The notes under the pieces were generated by a model. That model was given only the letters and a program-made list of their open reading frames with translations. It did no database searches and had not been told where the DNA came from. The translations under genes and the position numbers were made by a program. Positions 8,165 through 16,304 of a stretch of 64,000 bases of DNA are shown piece after piece; the stretch's first letter is position 1; each line of letters starts with the position of its first letter. Location: positions 1,488,001-1,552,000 of the forward strand of contig NZ_CP159834.1 in NCBI RefSeq assembly GCF_047730165.1, given 5' to 3'. Source of the DNA: Patiriisocius sp047730165 (GTDB taxonomy: Bacteria; Bacteroidota; Bacteroidia; Flavobacteriales; Flavobacteriaceae).

Positions 8165-9232
8165 TTAAAAGATTGCAGGAGCAACTGGTTTAATGATAGG
8201 GATGTACACTTCTGTAATCCATGCAGCTGGGTTAGGTACTTCTTCTAGATTTGTTAGATACACCTCAAACATTTTTGCGCTTAGGTGTGGCTTGTATCCA
8301 TTTTCTATTAGGTACTGTTGTCCTTGCATATAGGTTTCAGGTAAATTTTTATAGTCTCCTTTTAGTGTCAGCTTTACTGCCGTTACTGGTGCCATATATG
8401 AGTTTAATACAGGGCTGCCCGCTGGCGTATTTATTTTTTCTTTTACAGGGATTGCCGCGGAAAATATTACACTATTTTCTGTTGTATTCACTATGTTGTA
8501 TATAGTAAAGGGGGCTCCTGCCATCTGTATATTTTGTTGTTGCATAAAGCTCATTACTTGCCCCATCAATGGTCCCATCTTTAATCCCACTTCTTCTATT
8601 TTCGCAGCTGTAGTATTGTACATATAGTAGCCACCACCGTATTCTGAGATTCCATCTGTATTGATGCTGTAGACTTGCATTTCTTTTGCCACTACAGTAT
8701 CTAAACTCGCTAACCCTTTTTGAAACATCGCGCTAATTCCTGCTTCTAGATCATCATCGGAAAATGCCATAAATACTTTTTCTAATAAGGATTGCTCGCC
8801 TTTCATCTTCCCGGTTACCTTCGTTTTTGCAGGATTTTCTGTAGATTCAAAATTCCAGCTTACGTCGCTTTTAGATTCACCTATTGGGGTGTTGAATGTT
8901 ATGGTCTGTTCTATTTTTTTGTTGGGTACTACTTTTATGGTGGTCATACTACCGTCGCCCACTTCCATATCATCACTAGTCCAAGAATATGATCCTCCTT
9001 CGCCAGAAGTTTTTTCAGCATACGTGATCTTAATGTCTGGATCTTTGGCCATCCAAGGCCCCCAAGTTTGCCAGTTTTTAAAATCATTTACGTTCGTGAA
9101 TATTAAGGAAGCTGGCGCATTCATTAGTTTAGACTCGGCAACAGCGTAACTTCCATCTTGTGTCCCAAAGTAGGTGGCGCCGCCTATCACAACTATAAGG
9201 ATGAGGAAGAATAGGTATTTTAATAATTTCAT
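8165..9232 (-). CDS. Membrane-anchored SRPBCC plus GyrI-like domain protein
   Basis: 355 residues from the ATG at 9232, giving MKLLKYLFFLILIVVIGGA as a single N-terminal membrane anchor; the in-frame ATG at 9280 only adds a polar tail. Residues about 25-170 look like an SRPBCC (START-like, polyketide cyclase) domain: LMNAPASLIFTNVNDFKNW, then WGPWMAKDPDIKITY. Residues about 205-350 resemble the GyrI/AraC effector-binding fold (YYMYNTTAAKIEEVG and the end region AAWITEVYIPI). Both folds bind small hydrophobic ligands; the ligand is unknown. It is the first gene of a two-gene unit with crcB. Confidence 0.8.
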   Translation of the reverse strand: MKLLKYLFFLILIVVIGGATYFGTQDGSYAVAESKLMNAPASLIFTNVNDFKNWQTWGPWMAKDPDIKITYAEKTSGEGGSYSWTSDDMEVGDGSMTTIKVVPNKKIEQTITFNTPIGESKSDVSWNFESTENPAKTKVTGKMKGEQSLLEKVFMAFSDDDLEAGISAMFQKGLASLDTVVAKEMQVYSINTDGISEYGGGYYMYNTTAAKIEEVGLKMGPLMGQVMSFMQQQNIQMAGAPFTIYNIVNTTENSVIFSAAIPVKEKINTPAGSPVLNSYMAPVTAVKLTLKGDYKNLPETYMQGQQYLIENGYKPHLSAKMFEVYLTNLEEVPNPAAWITEVYIPIIKPVAPAIF

Positions 9233-9367
9233 ATTTTGGGATGAATTAGTTTGTTGGTCTAAAGATACAAATTTTATCATGCAACAGAATAGGTGCTCAA
9301 TACATAAATATTTGCGAAGAAATTAATAAGATTAGTCGTTGTAAAGGCTGGCGATTATTACCGCGAC

Positions 9368-9375
9368 TATTTTTG
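9368..9375 (+). promoter_or_regulatory. Promoter -7 element of the DPP III-type peptidase gene
   Basis: TATTTTTG matches TAnnTTTG and lies 33 bp before the ATG at 9408, predicting a leader of about 25 nt. The upstream -33 element is weak. Confidence 0.5.
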
Positions 9376-9407
9376 TACATTTGTTTCAAACAAAAACAAC
9401 AATAATC

Positions 9408-11438
9408 ATGAAATACAAATTTTTAGCGGCTTTGGCGTTCACAGGATTCCTCTTTACATCTTGTGATGAAGATAAGAATAAAACGATGGCGGAAGATGCA
9501 GATACAGCTTTAGTGGTAGATGAGTTTGACTATCAGGTGGCTCAGTTTGCAGATATTAAAGTATTGCGATATCAGATTCCTGGATTTGAAGATTTAACTT
9601 TAAAAGAGCAAAAATTAGTGTATTACCTAACGCAGGCAGGAATGGAAGGGCGTGATATTATGTGGGCACAGAATTATCGTCATAACTTAGCAATACGTCA
9701 CGCATTAGAAAATGTATATACTACCTATGCTGGAGATAAGAGCGGTGATGACTGGAGTAACTTTGAGACATATTTAAAACGTGTTTGGTTTTCAAACGGA
9801 ATCCATCACCATTATAGCAATGCGAAGTTGAAGCCAGGTTTTAGCAAAGAGTATTTAACGATGCTTTTGAAAGAAACCGTTACAACGCTGGAAGGAGAAG
9901 CGCTTGATGTGATCTTTAATGATAAAGATGCTAAAAAAGTTAACTTAAGCAAGGATGCAGATATCGTAAAAGAGAGTGCTATTAACTTTTATGGGCCAGA
10001 CGTAACAACGGCAGATGTGGAAAAATACTACGATGCCATTAAAGTAGACTCAAAAGAGCCTATCGAGATTGGTCTTAATACTCGATTGGTAAAAATAGAC
10101 GGGAAACTTGTTGAAGAAGTTTATAAAAGTGGAGGTCTTTATGGTGAAGCTATAGACAAGATAATTATGTGGCTAGAGAAAGCACAAGGTGTTGCTGAAA
10201 ACGAAAAGCAAGGAGTAACATTAGGTCTTTTAATTGACTATTATAAATCTGGAAGTTTAGATACTTGGGATGACTATTGTATTTCTTGGGCGACCAGTAC
10301 AGAGGGAAACATTGACTGGATTAACGGTTTTATCGAGGTGTATAACGACCCAAAAGGATACAAGGGGTCTTATGAGACTGTTGTGCAAATCAAGGATTTT
10401 GATATGTCTAAGAAGATGGCTGCATTAAGCAAAGACGCACAGTGGTTTGAGGATAATTCTCCATTGATGGCAGAACATAAAAAGAAAGAAGTTAAAGGAG
10501 TTAGTTATAAAACAGTAATTGTGGCTGGTGAGGCAGGAGATGCTTCTCCTAGTACCCCTATTGGTGTTAACTTACCTAATAACAATTGGATTAGACAAAC
10601 ACACGGAAGTAAGTCTGTTTCTTTAGGTAATATCATAAATGCATATAGTAATGCAGGGGGTAGTGGTCGTCTTGCAGAGTTTGCGCACGATGAAGAAGAG
10701 ATTGTATTAGAAAAAGAATATGGAGGGTTAGCAGATAAGTTGCACACCGCCTTGCACGAGGTTGTTGGTCACGCTAGTGGGCAGATTAACGAAGGTGTAG
10801 GTACTCCTAAAGAAACTTTGAAGCGTTATAAGTCTACTATTGAGGAGGGACGTGCAGATTTGTTTGGTCTGTATTACCTAATGGATCCAAAACTTCAGGA
10901 ATTAGGTCTTGTAGAAGACTGGAAGAAAACTGGAACTGCCGCTTACGATGGTTATATACGTAATGGTATGATAGGGCAATTAGTACGTTTAGAATTAGGT
11001 GATGATGTAGAAGAGGCACATATGGTAAACCGCCAATGGGTAAGTGCTTGGTCATATGAACGTGGTCTAGAAGAGGGTGTGATTGAAAAAGTAACACGTG
11101 ATGGAAAGACTTATTACGACATTAAGGATTACGTCAAGCTAAGAGCAATCTTTGGTGAGTTATTAAAGGAAACACAACGTATTACTTCTGAAGGAGATTA
11201 TGAGGCTGGTAAAAACCTTGTGGAAGACTATGGAGTAAAAGTAGACCAGAAATTACATAAAGAGGTATTAGATCGCAATAGCAAATTTAAATCTCCACCT
11301 TATAGTGGTTTTGTAAATCCTATGCTTGTTCCTAAGATGGATGCTGATAGAAATATTACAGGTTTCAATGTTGAACAGCCAAAGAGTTTTGAGTCTCAAA
11401 TGCTTGATTATGCTAAAAACTACGGCAACCTAAAGTAG
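9408..11438 (+). CDS. Dipeptidyl-peptidase III-like zinc peptidase (family M49), lipoprotein
   Basis: 676 residues. The start at 9408 gives a lipoprotein signal with lipobox LFTSC (Cys near residue 18), so the enzyme is probably tethered in the envelope. The M49 zinc motif HEVVGH is at residues 450-455 and the second-ligand motif EEGRAD near 479-484, in place of the EECRAE of animal DPP III; spacing and length fit the family, which removes dipeptides from short oligopeptides. The rest has many aromatic, helical stretches typical of the bilobed enzyme. It stands alone, with a promoter element before it and a hairpin terminator after it. Confidence 0.9.
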   Translation: MKYKFLAALAFTGFLFTSCDEDKNKTMAEDADTALVVDEFDYQVAQFADIKVLRYQIPGFEDLTLKEQKLVYYLTQAGMEGRDIMWAQNYRHNLAIRHALENVYTTYAGDKSGDDWSNFETYLKRVWFSNGIHHHYSNAKLKPGFSKEYLTMLLKETVTTLEGEALDVIFNDKDAKKVNLSKDADIVKESAINFYGPDVTTADVEKYYDAIKVDSKEPIEIGLNTRLVKIDGKLVEEVYKSGGLYGEAIDKIIMWLEKAQGVAENEKQGVTLGLLIDYYKSGSLDTWDDYCISWATSTEGNIDWINGFIEVYNDPKGYKGSYETVVQIKDFDMSKKMAALSKDAQWFEDNSPLMAEHKKKEVKGVSYKTVIVAGEAGDASPSTPIGVNLPNNNWIRQTHGSKSVSLGNIINAYSNAGGSGRLAEFAHDEEEIVLEKEYGGLADKLHTALHEVVGHASGQINEGVGTPKETLKRYKSTIEEGRADLFGLYYLMDPKLQELGLVEDWKKTGTAAYDGYIRNGMIGQLVRLELGDDVEEAHMVNRQWVSAWSYERGLEEGVIEKVTRDGKTYYDIKDYVKLRAIFGELLKETQRITSEGDYEAGKNLVEDYGVKVDQKLHKEVLDRNSKFKSPPYSGFVNPMLVPKMDADRNITGFNVEQPKSFESQMLDYAKNYGNLK

Positions 11439-11460
11439 TATGATTAAATTTTAGGAAGCT

Positions 11461-11499
11461 AAAAGCCCATAATGTCTTAAGATGTTGTGGGCTTTTTTT
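11461..11499 (+). terminator. Rho-independent terminator after the M49 peptidase gene
   Basis: AAAAGCCCA (11461-11469) pairs with TGGGCTTTT (11488-11496), with a small TCTTAAGA palindrome in the loop and a run of seven Ts. Confidence 0.85.
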
Positions 11500-11831
11500 G
11501 CAATACAGATGGCTTGTATTATCAAAGTAGTGGGGTCCTAATTGGACAACCACGAATAGAAATTATATTTAATTAAAATAAGTATAATTTTTAAAAAAAT
11601 AGGGGTGGTGTAATAGGGGAGTGGATCGTGTTAATAGCCTCTGTCTAGCTATAGCTTGAACGCGTGATGCATCCAGTAATAGCTTTTACGCCACAATCAA
11701 TTGTTTTTTGCTTAAACATTTATAGGAGAAGCTAAAGAGAATTTATAATGTGGGTGAATATAACACAATGCTTAATACTGGATATACTATTTGCAGAAAA
11801 GGAAAAATCACCATATTTGATGTGGATTGCC
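11500..11831. other. Intergenic region with no recognised gene
   Basis: About 330 bp, AT-rich, between the terminator of the M49 gene and the end of the small membrane protein gene on the other strand. I see no plausible ORF, no tRNA and no repeat that I recognise. It may hold decayed sequence. Confidence 0.5.
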
Positions 11832-12020
11832 TTATTGTTTTAAAGCATATTTAATTGCTACTAGCAAACCAACAAAGACAAGAAAGCCTATTAAGATGCG
11901 GTAACTGCGTTTGTAATATTTTTTATGAAGTTTTAAATCTTTTCTGTAGCTAATTATCATAGTAATCACAAATGCAATTACAAAAAATATAGAAAAAACC
12001 CACTGACCAGTACTAAACAT
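11832..12020 (-). CDS. Small membrane protein, 62 aa
   Basis: The product has two hydrophobic helices (WVFSIFFVIAFVITMIISY and ILIGFLVFVGLLVAI) separated by a very basic loop (RKDLKLHKKYYKRSY), with a Lys/Gln tail. By the positive-inside rule the loop is cytoplasmic and both ends face the periplasm. A good promoter element lies just upstream on the same strand (12042-12049), which argues that this is a real gene. I do not know its function; small proteins of this form are common in flavobacterial genomes. Confidence 0.7.
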   Translation of the reverse strand: MFSTGQWVFSIFFVIAFVITMIISYRKDLKLHKKYYKRSYRILIGFLVFVGLLVAIKYALKQ

Positions 12021-12041
12021 AATTATGTCGCTTTATAGATG

Positions 12042-12075
12042 CAAAAATACAATAGAAATACCATTGCCTTCACAA
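12042..12075 (-). promoter_or_regulatory. Promoter of the 62-aa membrane protein gene
   Basis: On the minus strand TATTTTTG (12042-12049) matches TAnnTTTG, with a TTG (12073-12075) 23 bp upstream as a -33 candidate. The start codon at 12020 is about 15 nt from the expected transcription start. Confidence 0.55.
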
Positions 12076-12148
12076 GTATTTATTTTAATCTTCAAATACC
12101 AAGTCATTAAAATTTCTGAAGTAGTGTAGCTATTTAGTATTATAAATT

Positions 12149-12156
12149 TAGCTTTG
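12149..12156 (+). promoter_or_regulatory. Promoter -7 element of the MazG-like gene
   Basis: TAGCTTTG matches TAnnTTTG, 51 bp before the ATG at 12208. No clear -33 element was seen. Confidence 0.4.
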
Positions 12157-12207
12157 TAAAAATAGAATACTAATTTTTTAAAGCCGCATCTGGAGCGGAG
12201 AAGAAAT

Positions 12208-12594
12208 ATGAAAAATAAAATAGCCGCCGTTCACGAGTTTCATACCGCTTTTGGATTAGGAATTAAAGATGCGCCACAAGCAGATTTAGGTGTGAAAAAA
12301 AACCAATTACGCCATGAATTAATGCGTGAAGAAAACGAAGAGTACATGGAAGCTGCCACTAATAATGACTTGGTGGAGGTGGCAGATGCGCTAGGAGATA
12401 TGCTTTATATATTATGCGGTACTATCATAGAACACGGGCTGCAACACAAGATTGAAGAGGTCTTTAATGAGATTCAAAGAAGTAATATGAGCAAGCTAGG
12501 AGCAGATGGTAAACCTATATATCGTGAAGATGGTAAGGTCTTAAAAGGCCCAAACTACTTTAAGCCTAATATCGCCCAAATTTTAAAGAAGTAG
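12208..12594 (+). CDS. MazG-like nucleoside triphosphate pyrophosphohydrolase
   Basis: 128 residues of the all-alpha NTP-PPase superfamily (MazG, HisE, dUTPase-2). The metal-binding pattern is visible as REENEEYMEA (EExxE type, residues about 44-53) followed by DALGDMLYIL (ExxD type, residues about 66-75). Such enzymes hydrolyse NTPs or modified dNTPs to NMP and pyrophosphate. The C-terminal tail (KVLKGPNYFKPNI) resembles HisE-like and phage MazG-like single-domain proteins. It converges on ilvE, and the two share a bidirectional terminator. The exact substrate is not deducible. Confidence 0.88.
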   Translation: MKNKIAAVHEFHTAFGLGIKDAPQADLGVKKNQLRHELMREENEEYMEAATNNDLVEVADALGDMLYILCGTIIEHGLQHKIEEVFNEIQRSNMSKLGADGKPIYREDGKVLKGPNYFKPNIAQILKK

Positions 12595-12693
12595 GACTAG
12601 GTAGTGGAAAATAAATAGAAAGAAAAGAGACCTATTAAAACAAGACCCGATACAAAAAGGGAATCACGATACACGATAAAGGTACAGGCTAAA

Positions 12694-12730
12694 AAAAATC
12701 CCGATAGAGCATTGCTTCATCGGGATTTTT
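12694..12730. terminator. Bidirectional terminator between the MazG-like gene and ilvE
   Basis: AAAAATCCCGAT (12694-12705) pairs with ATCGGGATTTTT (12719-12730), giving a GC-rich core with A and T tracts on both flanks, so it serves both convergent genes. Confidence 0.88.
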
Positions 12731-12762
12731 AGTTTTGTAGTATATTTATTTACTACGATTAT

Positions 12763-13833
12763 CTACTTAACCGCTATTCTCCAGCCAAAAGAATCTTCAG
12801 CACGATTGTACTGGATATCCATAAGTTCTTTTTTAAATCGAGTTGCATATGAGTCTGCTGGTTTTATTAATGTGTAGTCTTTCTCGTTATAACAAAAAGC
12901 ACTTACTGGACTTATTACTGCGGCAGTACCACTGCCAAAAATCTCTTTAAGCGAACCATCTGATGCTGCCGTTACAAGCTCGTCTACCGAGAGTTTACGT
13001 ACGTCTGTCTTAATGCCTGCGCGTTCTGCAAGCGCTAATACGCTATTGCGAGTTACACCATCTAAAATACGATCGCTGATAGGTGCCGTGATTAAAGTAT
13101 CGTTAATTCTAAAAAAAACATTCATCGTGCCTGCTTCTTCTAAGTATTTATGCTCGTTTGCGTCTGTCCAAATTACTTGATCATAGCCTTGTTCTTTTGC
13201 TAGGTTTGTAGGGTAAAATTGAGCTCCGTAGTTTCCTGCCGCTTTTGCAGCACCTACACCTCCATTAGCAGAACGGCTATACTCTTGTGCGATAATTACC
13301 TTTACGTCACCAGAGTAATAAGATTGTACAGGAGACATAAGAATCATAAACTTGTATTTATCAGCGGGTGATGCAGAAACCCCTACTTGAGTCGCCATTA
13401 CAAATGGTCTAAGGTATAACGAGTTGCCATTTCCTGGGCGTATCCATTCTTTGTCAAGGTTTAATAAAGCATGTAATGCATCAAAAAAGTAATCTTCAGG
13501 AAATTCTGGAATCGCCATTCTTTTTGAAGACTTATTGATGCGCTCAAAGTTTTTTTCTGGTCTAAAAAGAAAGACATCACCGTTATCATCTTTATACGCT
13601 TTCATTCCTTCAAACACGGCCTGACCATAATGAAATACCTTGGCAGCTGGAGATATCGTCAAAAGGCCATAAGGTTTAATGGTTGGCTCTTGCCATTTTC
13701 CATTTTTATAATCACACTCAAACATATGATCAGAAAAATCACTTCCGAAGGTTAGGTTGTCAAAGTCAACCGCGCCAATTCTAGATGTATCTATTTCTTT
13801 AATTATTAAGTTTGAGTTTTCTTGAGTAATCAT
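12763..13833 (-). CDS. ilvE: Branched-chain amino acid aminotransferase (class IV PLP fold)
   Basis: 356 residues. The start at 13833 (MITQENSNLIIKEI) is preferred, because the longer TTG reading at 13857 lies inside the promoter element 13855-13862. Family landmarks: FHYGQAVFEGMKAY, SLYLRPFVMA, the PLP lysine Lys197 in AAKAAGNYG, LEEAGTMNVFF and FGSGTAAVISPV. The length and the GNYG signature fit the larger, eukaryote-like BCAT type found in many Bacteroidota. It catalyses the last step of Val/Leu/Ile synthesis and the first step of their breakdown with 2-oxoglutarate. Branched-chain catabolism produces acyl-CoAs that B12 mutases such as IcmF act on; that link is an inference. Confidence 0.95.
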   Translation of the reverse strand: MITQENSNLIIKEIDTSRIGAVDFDNLTFGSDFSDHMFECDYKNGKWQEPTIKPYGLLTISPAAKVFHYGQAVFEGMKAYKDDNGDVFLFRPEKNFERINKSSKRMAIPEFPEDYFFDALHALLNLDKEWIRPGNGNSLYLRPFVMATQVGVSASPADKYKFMILMSPVQSYYSGDVKVIIAQEYSRSANGGVGAAKAAGNYGAQFYPTNLAKEQGYDQVIWTDANEHKYLEEAGTMNVFFRINDTLITAPISDRILDGVTRNSVLALAERAGIKTDVRKLSVDELVTAASDGSLKEIFGSGTAAVISPVSAFCYNEKDYTLIKPADSYATRFKKELMDIQYNRAEDSFGWRIAVK

Positions 13834-13854
13834 ATTAAGTTTTTTTATAGATTG

Positions 13855-13862
13855 CAAAAATA
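13855..13862 (-). promoter_or_regulatory. Promoter -7 element of ilvE
   Basis: On the minus strand TATTTTTG matches TAnnTTTG, 21 bp before the ATG at 13833. It lies back to back with the element of the divergent DUF4920 gene. Confidence 0.5.
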
Positions 13863-13899
13863 GTCATTTTTTCAGCTTCATAGAATGATCTGAATTTAA

Positions 13900-13907
13900 T
13901 AAATTTG
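13900..13907 (+). promoter_or_regulatory. Promoter -7 element of the DUF4920 gene
   Basis: TAAATTTG matches TAnnTTTG, 43 bp before the ATG at 13951. It forms a divergent promoter region with ilvE. Confidence 0.45.
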
Positions 13908-13950
13908 CCGTATATTATAGGTCGTTTTAATAATAAAAAATCAACAAACA

Positions 13951-14457
13951 ATGAAAAATATTTTTTCACTAATCGCGCTTGCTACATTTACTTTTTCTTG
14001 CGAGACAACTACGAAAAAAGAAACTGCGGAAACAGAAGATCAAGAAATCGCAATGAATTACGAGTCTTTTGGAGATGAGATTACAGAAGATAAAGCAATG
14101 ACAAAAGAAGCTATGATCGAGAAGTTTTCAAATCTAAAACCAGGTGACACAGTGCCAGTGAAGTTTACGACAGGCGTAAAAGAAGTTTGCGCAAGTAAAG
14201 GGTGCTGGATGCTATTAGACATGGGCGAAGACGAGGCAATGGTAAAATTTAAAGACTACGGTTTCTTTATGCCCAAAGATATTGCTGGCGCTGCTGTTAT
14301 AGTAGAAGGGCTTGCTTTTGTAGAAGAAATGAGTATAGACGACCAACGTCATTATGCAGAAGATGCGGGCAAAAAAATTGAAGAAGTAATGGGTATTACC
14401 GAACCAAAGCGCACCCTTTCTGTAGTATCTAACGGTGTGCTCTTGCACAGAGAATAA
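13951..14457 (+). CDS. DUF4920 family lipoprotein
   Basis: 168 residues starting with a lipoprotein signal (FSLIALATFTFSC, Cys near residue 17) and a Thr/Glu-rich linker. The folded part has the DUF4920 pattern: VPVKFTTGVKEVCASKGCWMLL with two close cysteines, then MVKFKDYGFFMPKDIAG, VIVEGLAFVEEMS and the helical RHYAEDAGK. This resembles the small OB/beta-barrel proteins thought to bind copper or another ligand; the role is unproven. The TTG start of mnmD follows 8 bp after its stop, so the two are probably cotranscribed. Confidence 0.85.
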   Translation: MKNIFSLIALATFTFSCETTTKKETAETEDQEIAMNYESFGDEITEDKAMTKEAMIEKFSNLKPGDTVPVKFTTGVKEVCASKGCWMLLDMGEDEAMVKFKDYGFFMPKDIAGAAVIVEGLAFVEEMSIDDQRHYAEDAGKKIEEVMGITEPKRTLSVVSNGVLLHRE

Positions 14458-14465
14458 CGCACATT

Positions 14466-15137
14466 TTGAAAAGAACAATTATAAAAACGGGAGATGGCTC
14501 TGTGAGTATATACTTACCTGACTGGGATGAGCAATATCATTCTAAACACGGTGCCGTTGTAGAAGCGCAACACGTTTATATTGGTATGGGGCTTCATCAT
14601 ATAATAGATAAAAGTGATGTTGGAGATTCGTTATCAGTGTTGGAAATAGGTTTTGGGACAGGGCTTAATGCTTATTTAACAGTACTTGAAGCAGAGAATA
14701 AAAAGGTTGTAGTTAATTACACAGGGGTGGAAGCATACCCGCTTTCAGAAGAAGAAATTAAGGCTATTAATTATGCCGAAATGCTCAAAACTCCGCAACA
14801 TCTATTTGACGCAATGCACCAGGCTACTTGGGAGGAAGAGGTTTCAATATCAGAATATTTCCACCTTTGCAAAAGACAACAGCTCTTTGATCAGATTGTA
14901 GATAAAGATGCCTTTCATCTTATTTACTATGATGCATTTGGGGCAAGGGTGCAACCAGAATTATGGGGTGAAGCTATTTTTTTGATCATGTATAATGCTC
15001 TAAAAATAGGCGGTGTGCTTGTAACTTATGCTGCAAAAGGAAGTGCGAGACGCGCTATGGAAACGGTAGGTTTTGCGGTAGAACGTTTGCCTGGCCCTCC
15101 AAGAAAACGTGAAATGTTGCGAGCTACAAAAGTGTAA
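14466..15137 (+). CDS. mnmD: tRNA 5-methylaminomethyl-2-thiouridine34 methyltransferase MnmD
   Basis: 223 residues, a stand-alone version of the methyltransferase half of MnmC, which makes mnm5s2U at the tRNA wobble base from nm5s2U with SAM. Visible landmarks: the start KRTIIKTGDGSVSIYLPD, SKHGAVVEAQHVYI, the SAM-binding motif VLEIGFGTGLNAYLT (residues about 60-74), IYYDAFGARVQPELW and YAAKGSARRAMETVGF. The start codon is TTG; no ATG or GTG lies close enough to keep KRTI, which begins homologues. It directly follows the DUF4920 gene. Confidence 0.93.
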   Translation: MKRTIIKTGDGSVSIYLPDWDEQYHSKHGAVVEAQHVYIGMGLHHIIDKSDVGDSLSVLEIGFGTGLNAYLTVLEAENKKVVVNYTGVEAYPLSEEEIKAINYAEMLKTPQHLFDAMHQATWEEEVSISEYFHLCKRQQLFDQIVDKDAFHLIYYDAFGARVQPELWGEAIFLIMYNALKIGGVLVTYAAKGSARRAMETVGFAVERLPGPPRKREMLRATKV

Positions 15138-15217
15138 TGTAATTAGCTTCAATATATTTTAAGTTTTATATTTTACCCTAGTTCGTTAAAATTGTGAGGA
15201 TGCTTCATATTTTTTAA

Positions 15218-15238
15218 CGCCAATCGCCAATCGCCAAT
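15218..15238. repeat. Three tandem copies of a 7-bp unit
   Basis: CGCCAAT is repeated three times without change in the mnmD-epimerase gap. It is probably a slipped-strand product; no function is evident. Confidence 0.7.
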
Positions 15239-15296
15239 CTCACATCTTCCAGCTTCCACTGCTGCAAGAAATACGATTTAGTTGCTAAACTCCCGT

Positions 15297-15304
15297 TAAT
15301 TTTG
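15297..15304 (+). promoter_or_regulatory. Putative -7 element of the epimerase gene
   Basis: TAATTTTG matches TAnnTTTG, 51 bp before the ATG at 15348. The -33 element is not clear. Confidence 0.35.
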
Positions 15305-15347
15305 TGGCTAGGAGTACATAATTATGTAATTTTAGTCAAAAAACAAA

Positions 15348-16268
15348 ATGACTGTGTTGATAACAGGAGCAACGGGCCTAATAGGTAAGTCGCTTACGCA
15401 AGCTTTACTGTCTCGAGGAATCGATGTGCATTATTTGACAACAAGAAAAAGCGCCATAATTAAAGAAAAAAACAATAAAGGTTTTTTTTGGAACCCCAAA
15501 GAAAATGAGATCGACCTTGATGCTTTTAAAAATGTTACTGCCATCGTTCATCTTGCTGGTGCGACCGTTGCAAAACGATGGACAACGGCATATAAAAAAG
15601 AGATCTTAGATAGCAGAACGAATACGGCTCAAGTGATATTTGATGCTTTGCAAGCTACAGAGAATAACGTGACTCACTTTATTTCTGCTAGTGGTATTAG
15701 TATTTATCCTCCGTCTCAATCTAAACTGTATACAGAAGAATCTCCAGAAGTGGCAGATGACTTTTTAGGTAACGTTGTCAAGGCCTGGGAAACCGCGGCA
15801 GATACTTTTTCTAGCCTAGGTATTGATGTTGCAAAAGTGCGCACTGGAGTAGTGCTTGATGAAAAGGAGGGCGCGTATCCAAAAATGGAAAAACCAATCA
15901 AAATGGGTGTTGGTGCGGCAATAGGATCTGGTAATCAATACGTCTCTTGGATTCACTTACAAGACATCGTGGGTATTTATGAATATATTTTAGCGAATCG
16001 CCTTGATGGAGTTTATAACGCCGTAGCGCCTACTCCAGTTAAGAATGAAACACTGACTAAGAAAATTGCACATCACTACGGTAGCAATATATGGTTGCCA
16101 AACGTTCCTGGATTTGCCTTAAAGCTTGCGCTCGGTGAGATGGCAACTTTAGCCTTAGAGGGGCAGCTGGTAAGTCCGGCAAAACTGCAGAAGACAAATT
16201 TTATTTTTAAGCATTCAAATATAGAGAGCGCTTTGGTTCAACTAATATCAAAAAAGAAGGACAACTAA
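15348..16268 (+). CDS. TIGR01777-type NAD(P)-dependent epimerase (SDR, YfcH-like)
   Basis: 306 residues with an N-terminal Rossmann motif (VLITGATGLIGKSLT), then the subgroup marks HLAGATVAKRW, FISASGISIYP, VRTGVVLDEKEGAYPKM and GSGNQYVSWIHLQDIVG. The C-terminal DUF1731-like region (IWLPNVPGFALKLALGEMA) confirms the extended SDR subgroup that includes E. coli YfcH and plant SulA-like proteins. The substrate is unknown; in this subgroup the usual Tyr-xxx-Lys is not conserved. Its stop codon lies inside a perfect 17-bp hairpin shared with the convergent YceI pseudogene. Confidence 0.9.
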   Translation: MTVLITGATGLIGKSLTQALLSRGIDVHYLTTRKSAIIKEKNNKGFFWNPKENEIDLDAFKNVTAIVHLAGATVAKRWTTAYKKEILDSRTNTAQVIFDALQATENNVTHFISASGISIYPPSQSKLYTEESPEVADDFLGNVVKAWETAADTFSSLGIDVAKVRTGVVLDEKEGAYPKMEKPIKMGVGAAIGSGNQYVSWIHLQDIVGIYEYILANRLDGVYNAVAPTPVKNETLTKKIAHHYGSNIWLPNVPGFALKLALGEMATLALEGQLVSPAKLQKTNFIFKHSNIESALVQLISKKKDN

Positions 16269-16287
16269 TCTAGTTGTCCTTCTTTTT
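16251..16287. terminator. Perfect hairpin terminator overlapping the epimerase stop codon
   Basis: Positions 16251-16267 pair perfectly with 16271-16287 (17 bp, 3-nt loop ATC). The stem core is GAAGGACAACTA and the flanks are AAAAA and TTTTT. The TAA stop of the epimerase gene (16266-16268) is part of the structure. It can serve both directions. Confidence 0.88.
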
Positions 16288-16304
16288 AATCTTTTTGCTG
16301 CCAC

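Noticed and set aside
8251..9149. Several plus-strand hydrophobic ORFs opposite the SRPBCC gene.
   Set aside because: They are shadows of a real minus-strand gene, with no promoter or family features.
15218..15238. CGCCAAT triplet repeat as a CRISPR-like array.
   Set aside because: The units are 7 bp and adjacent without spacers.
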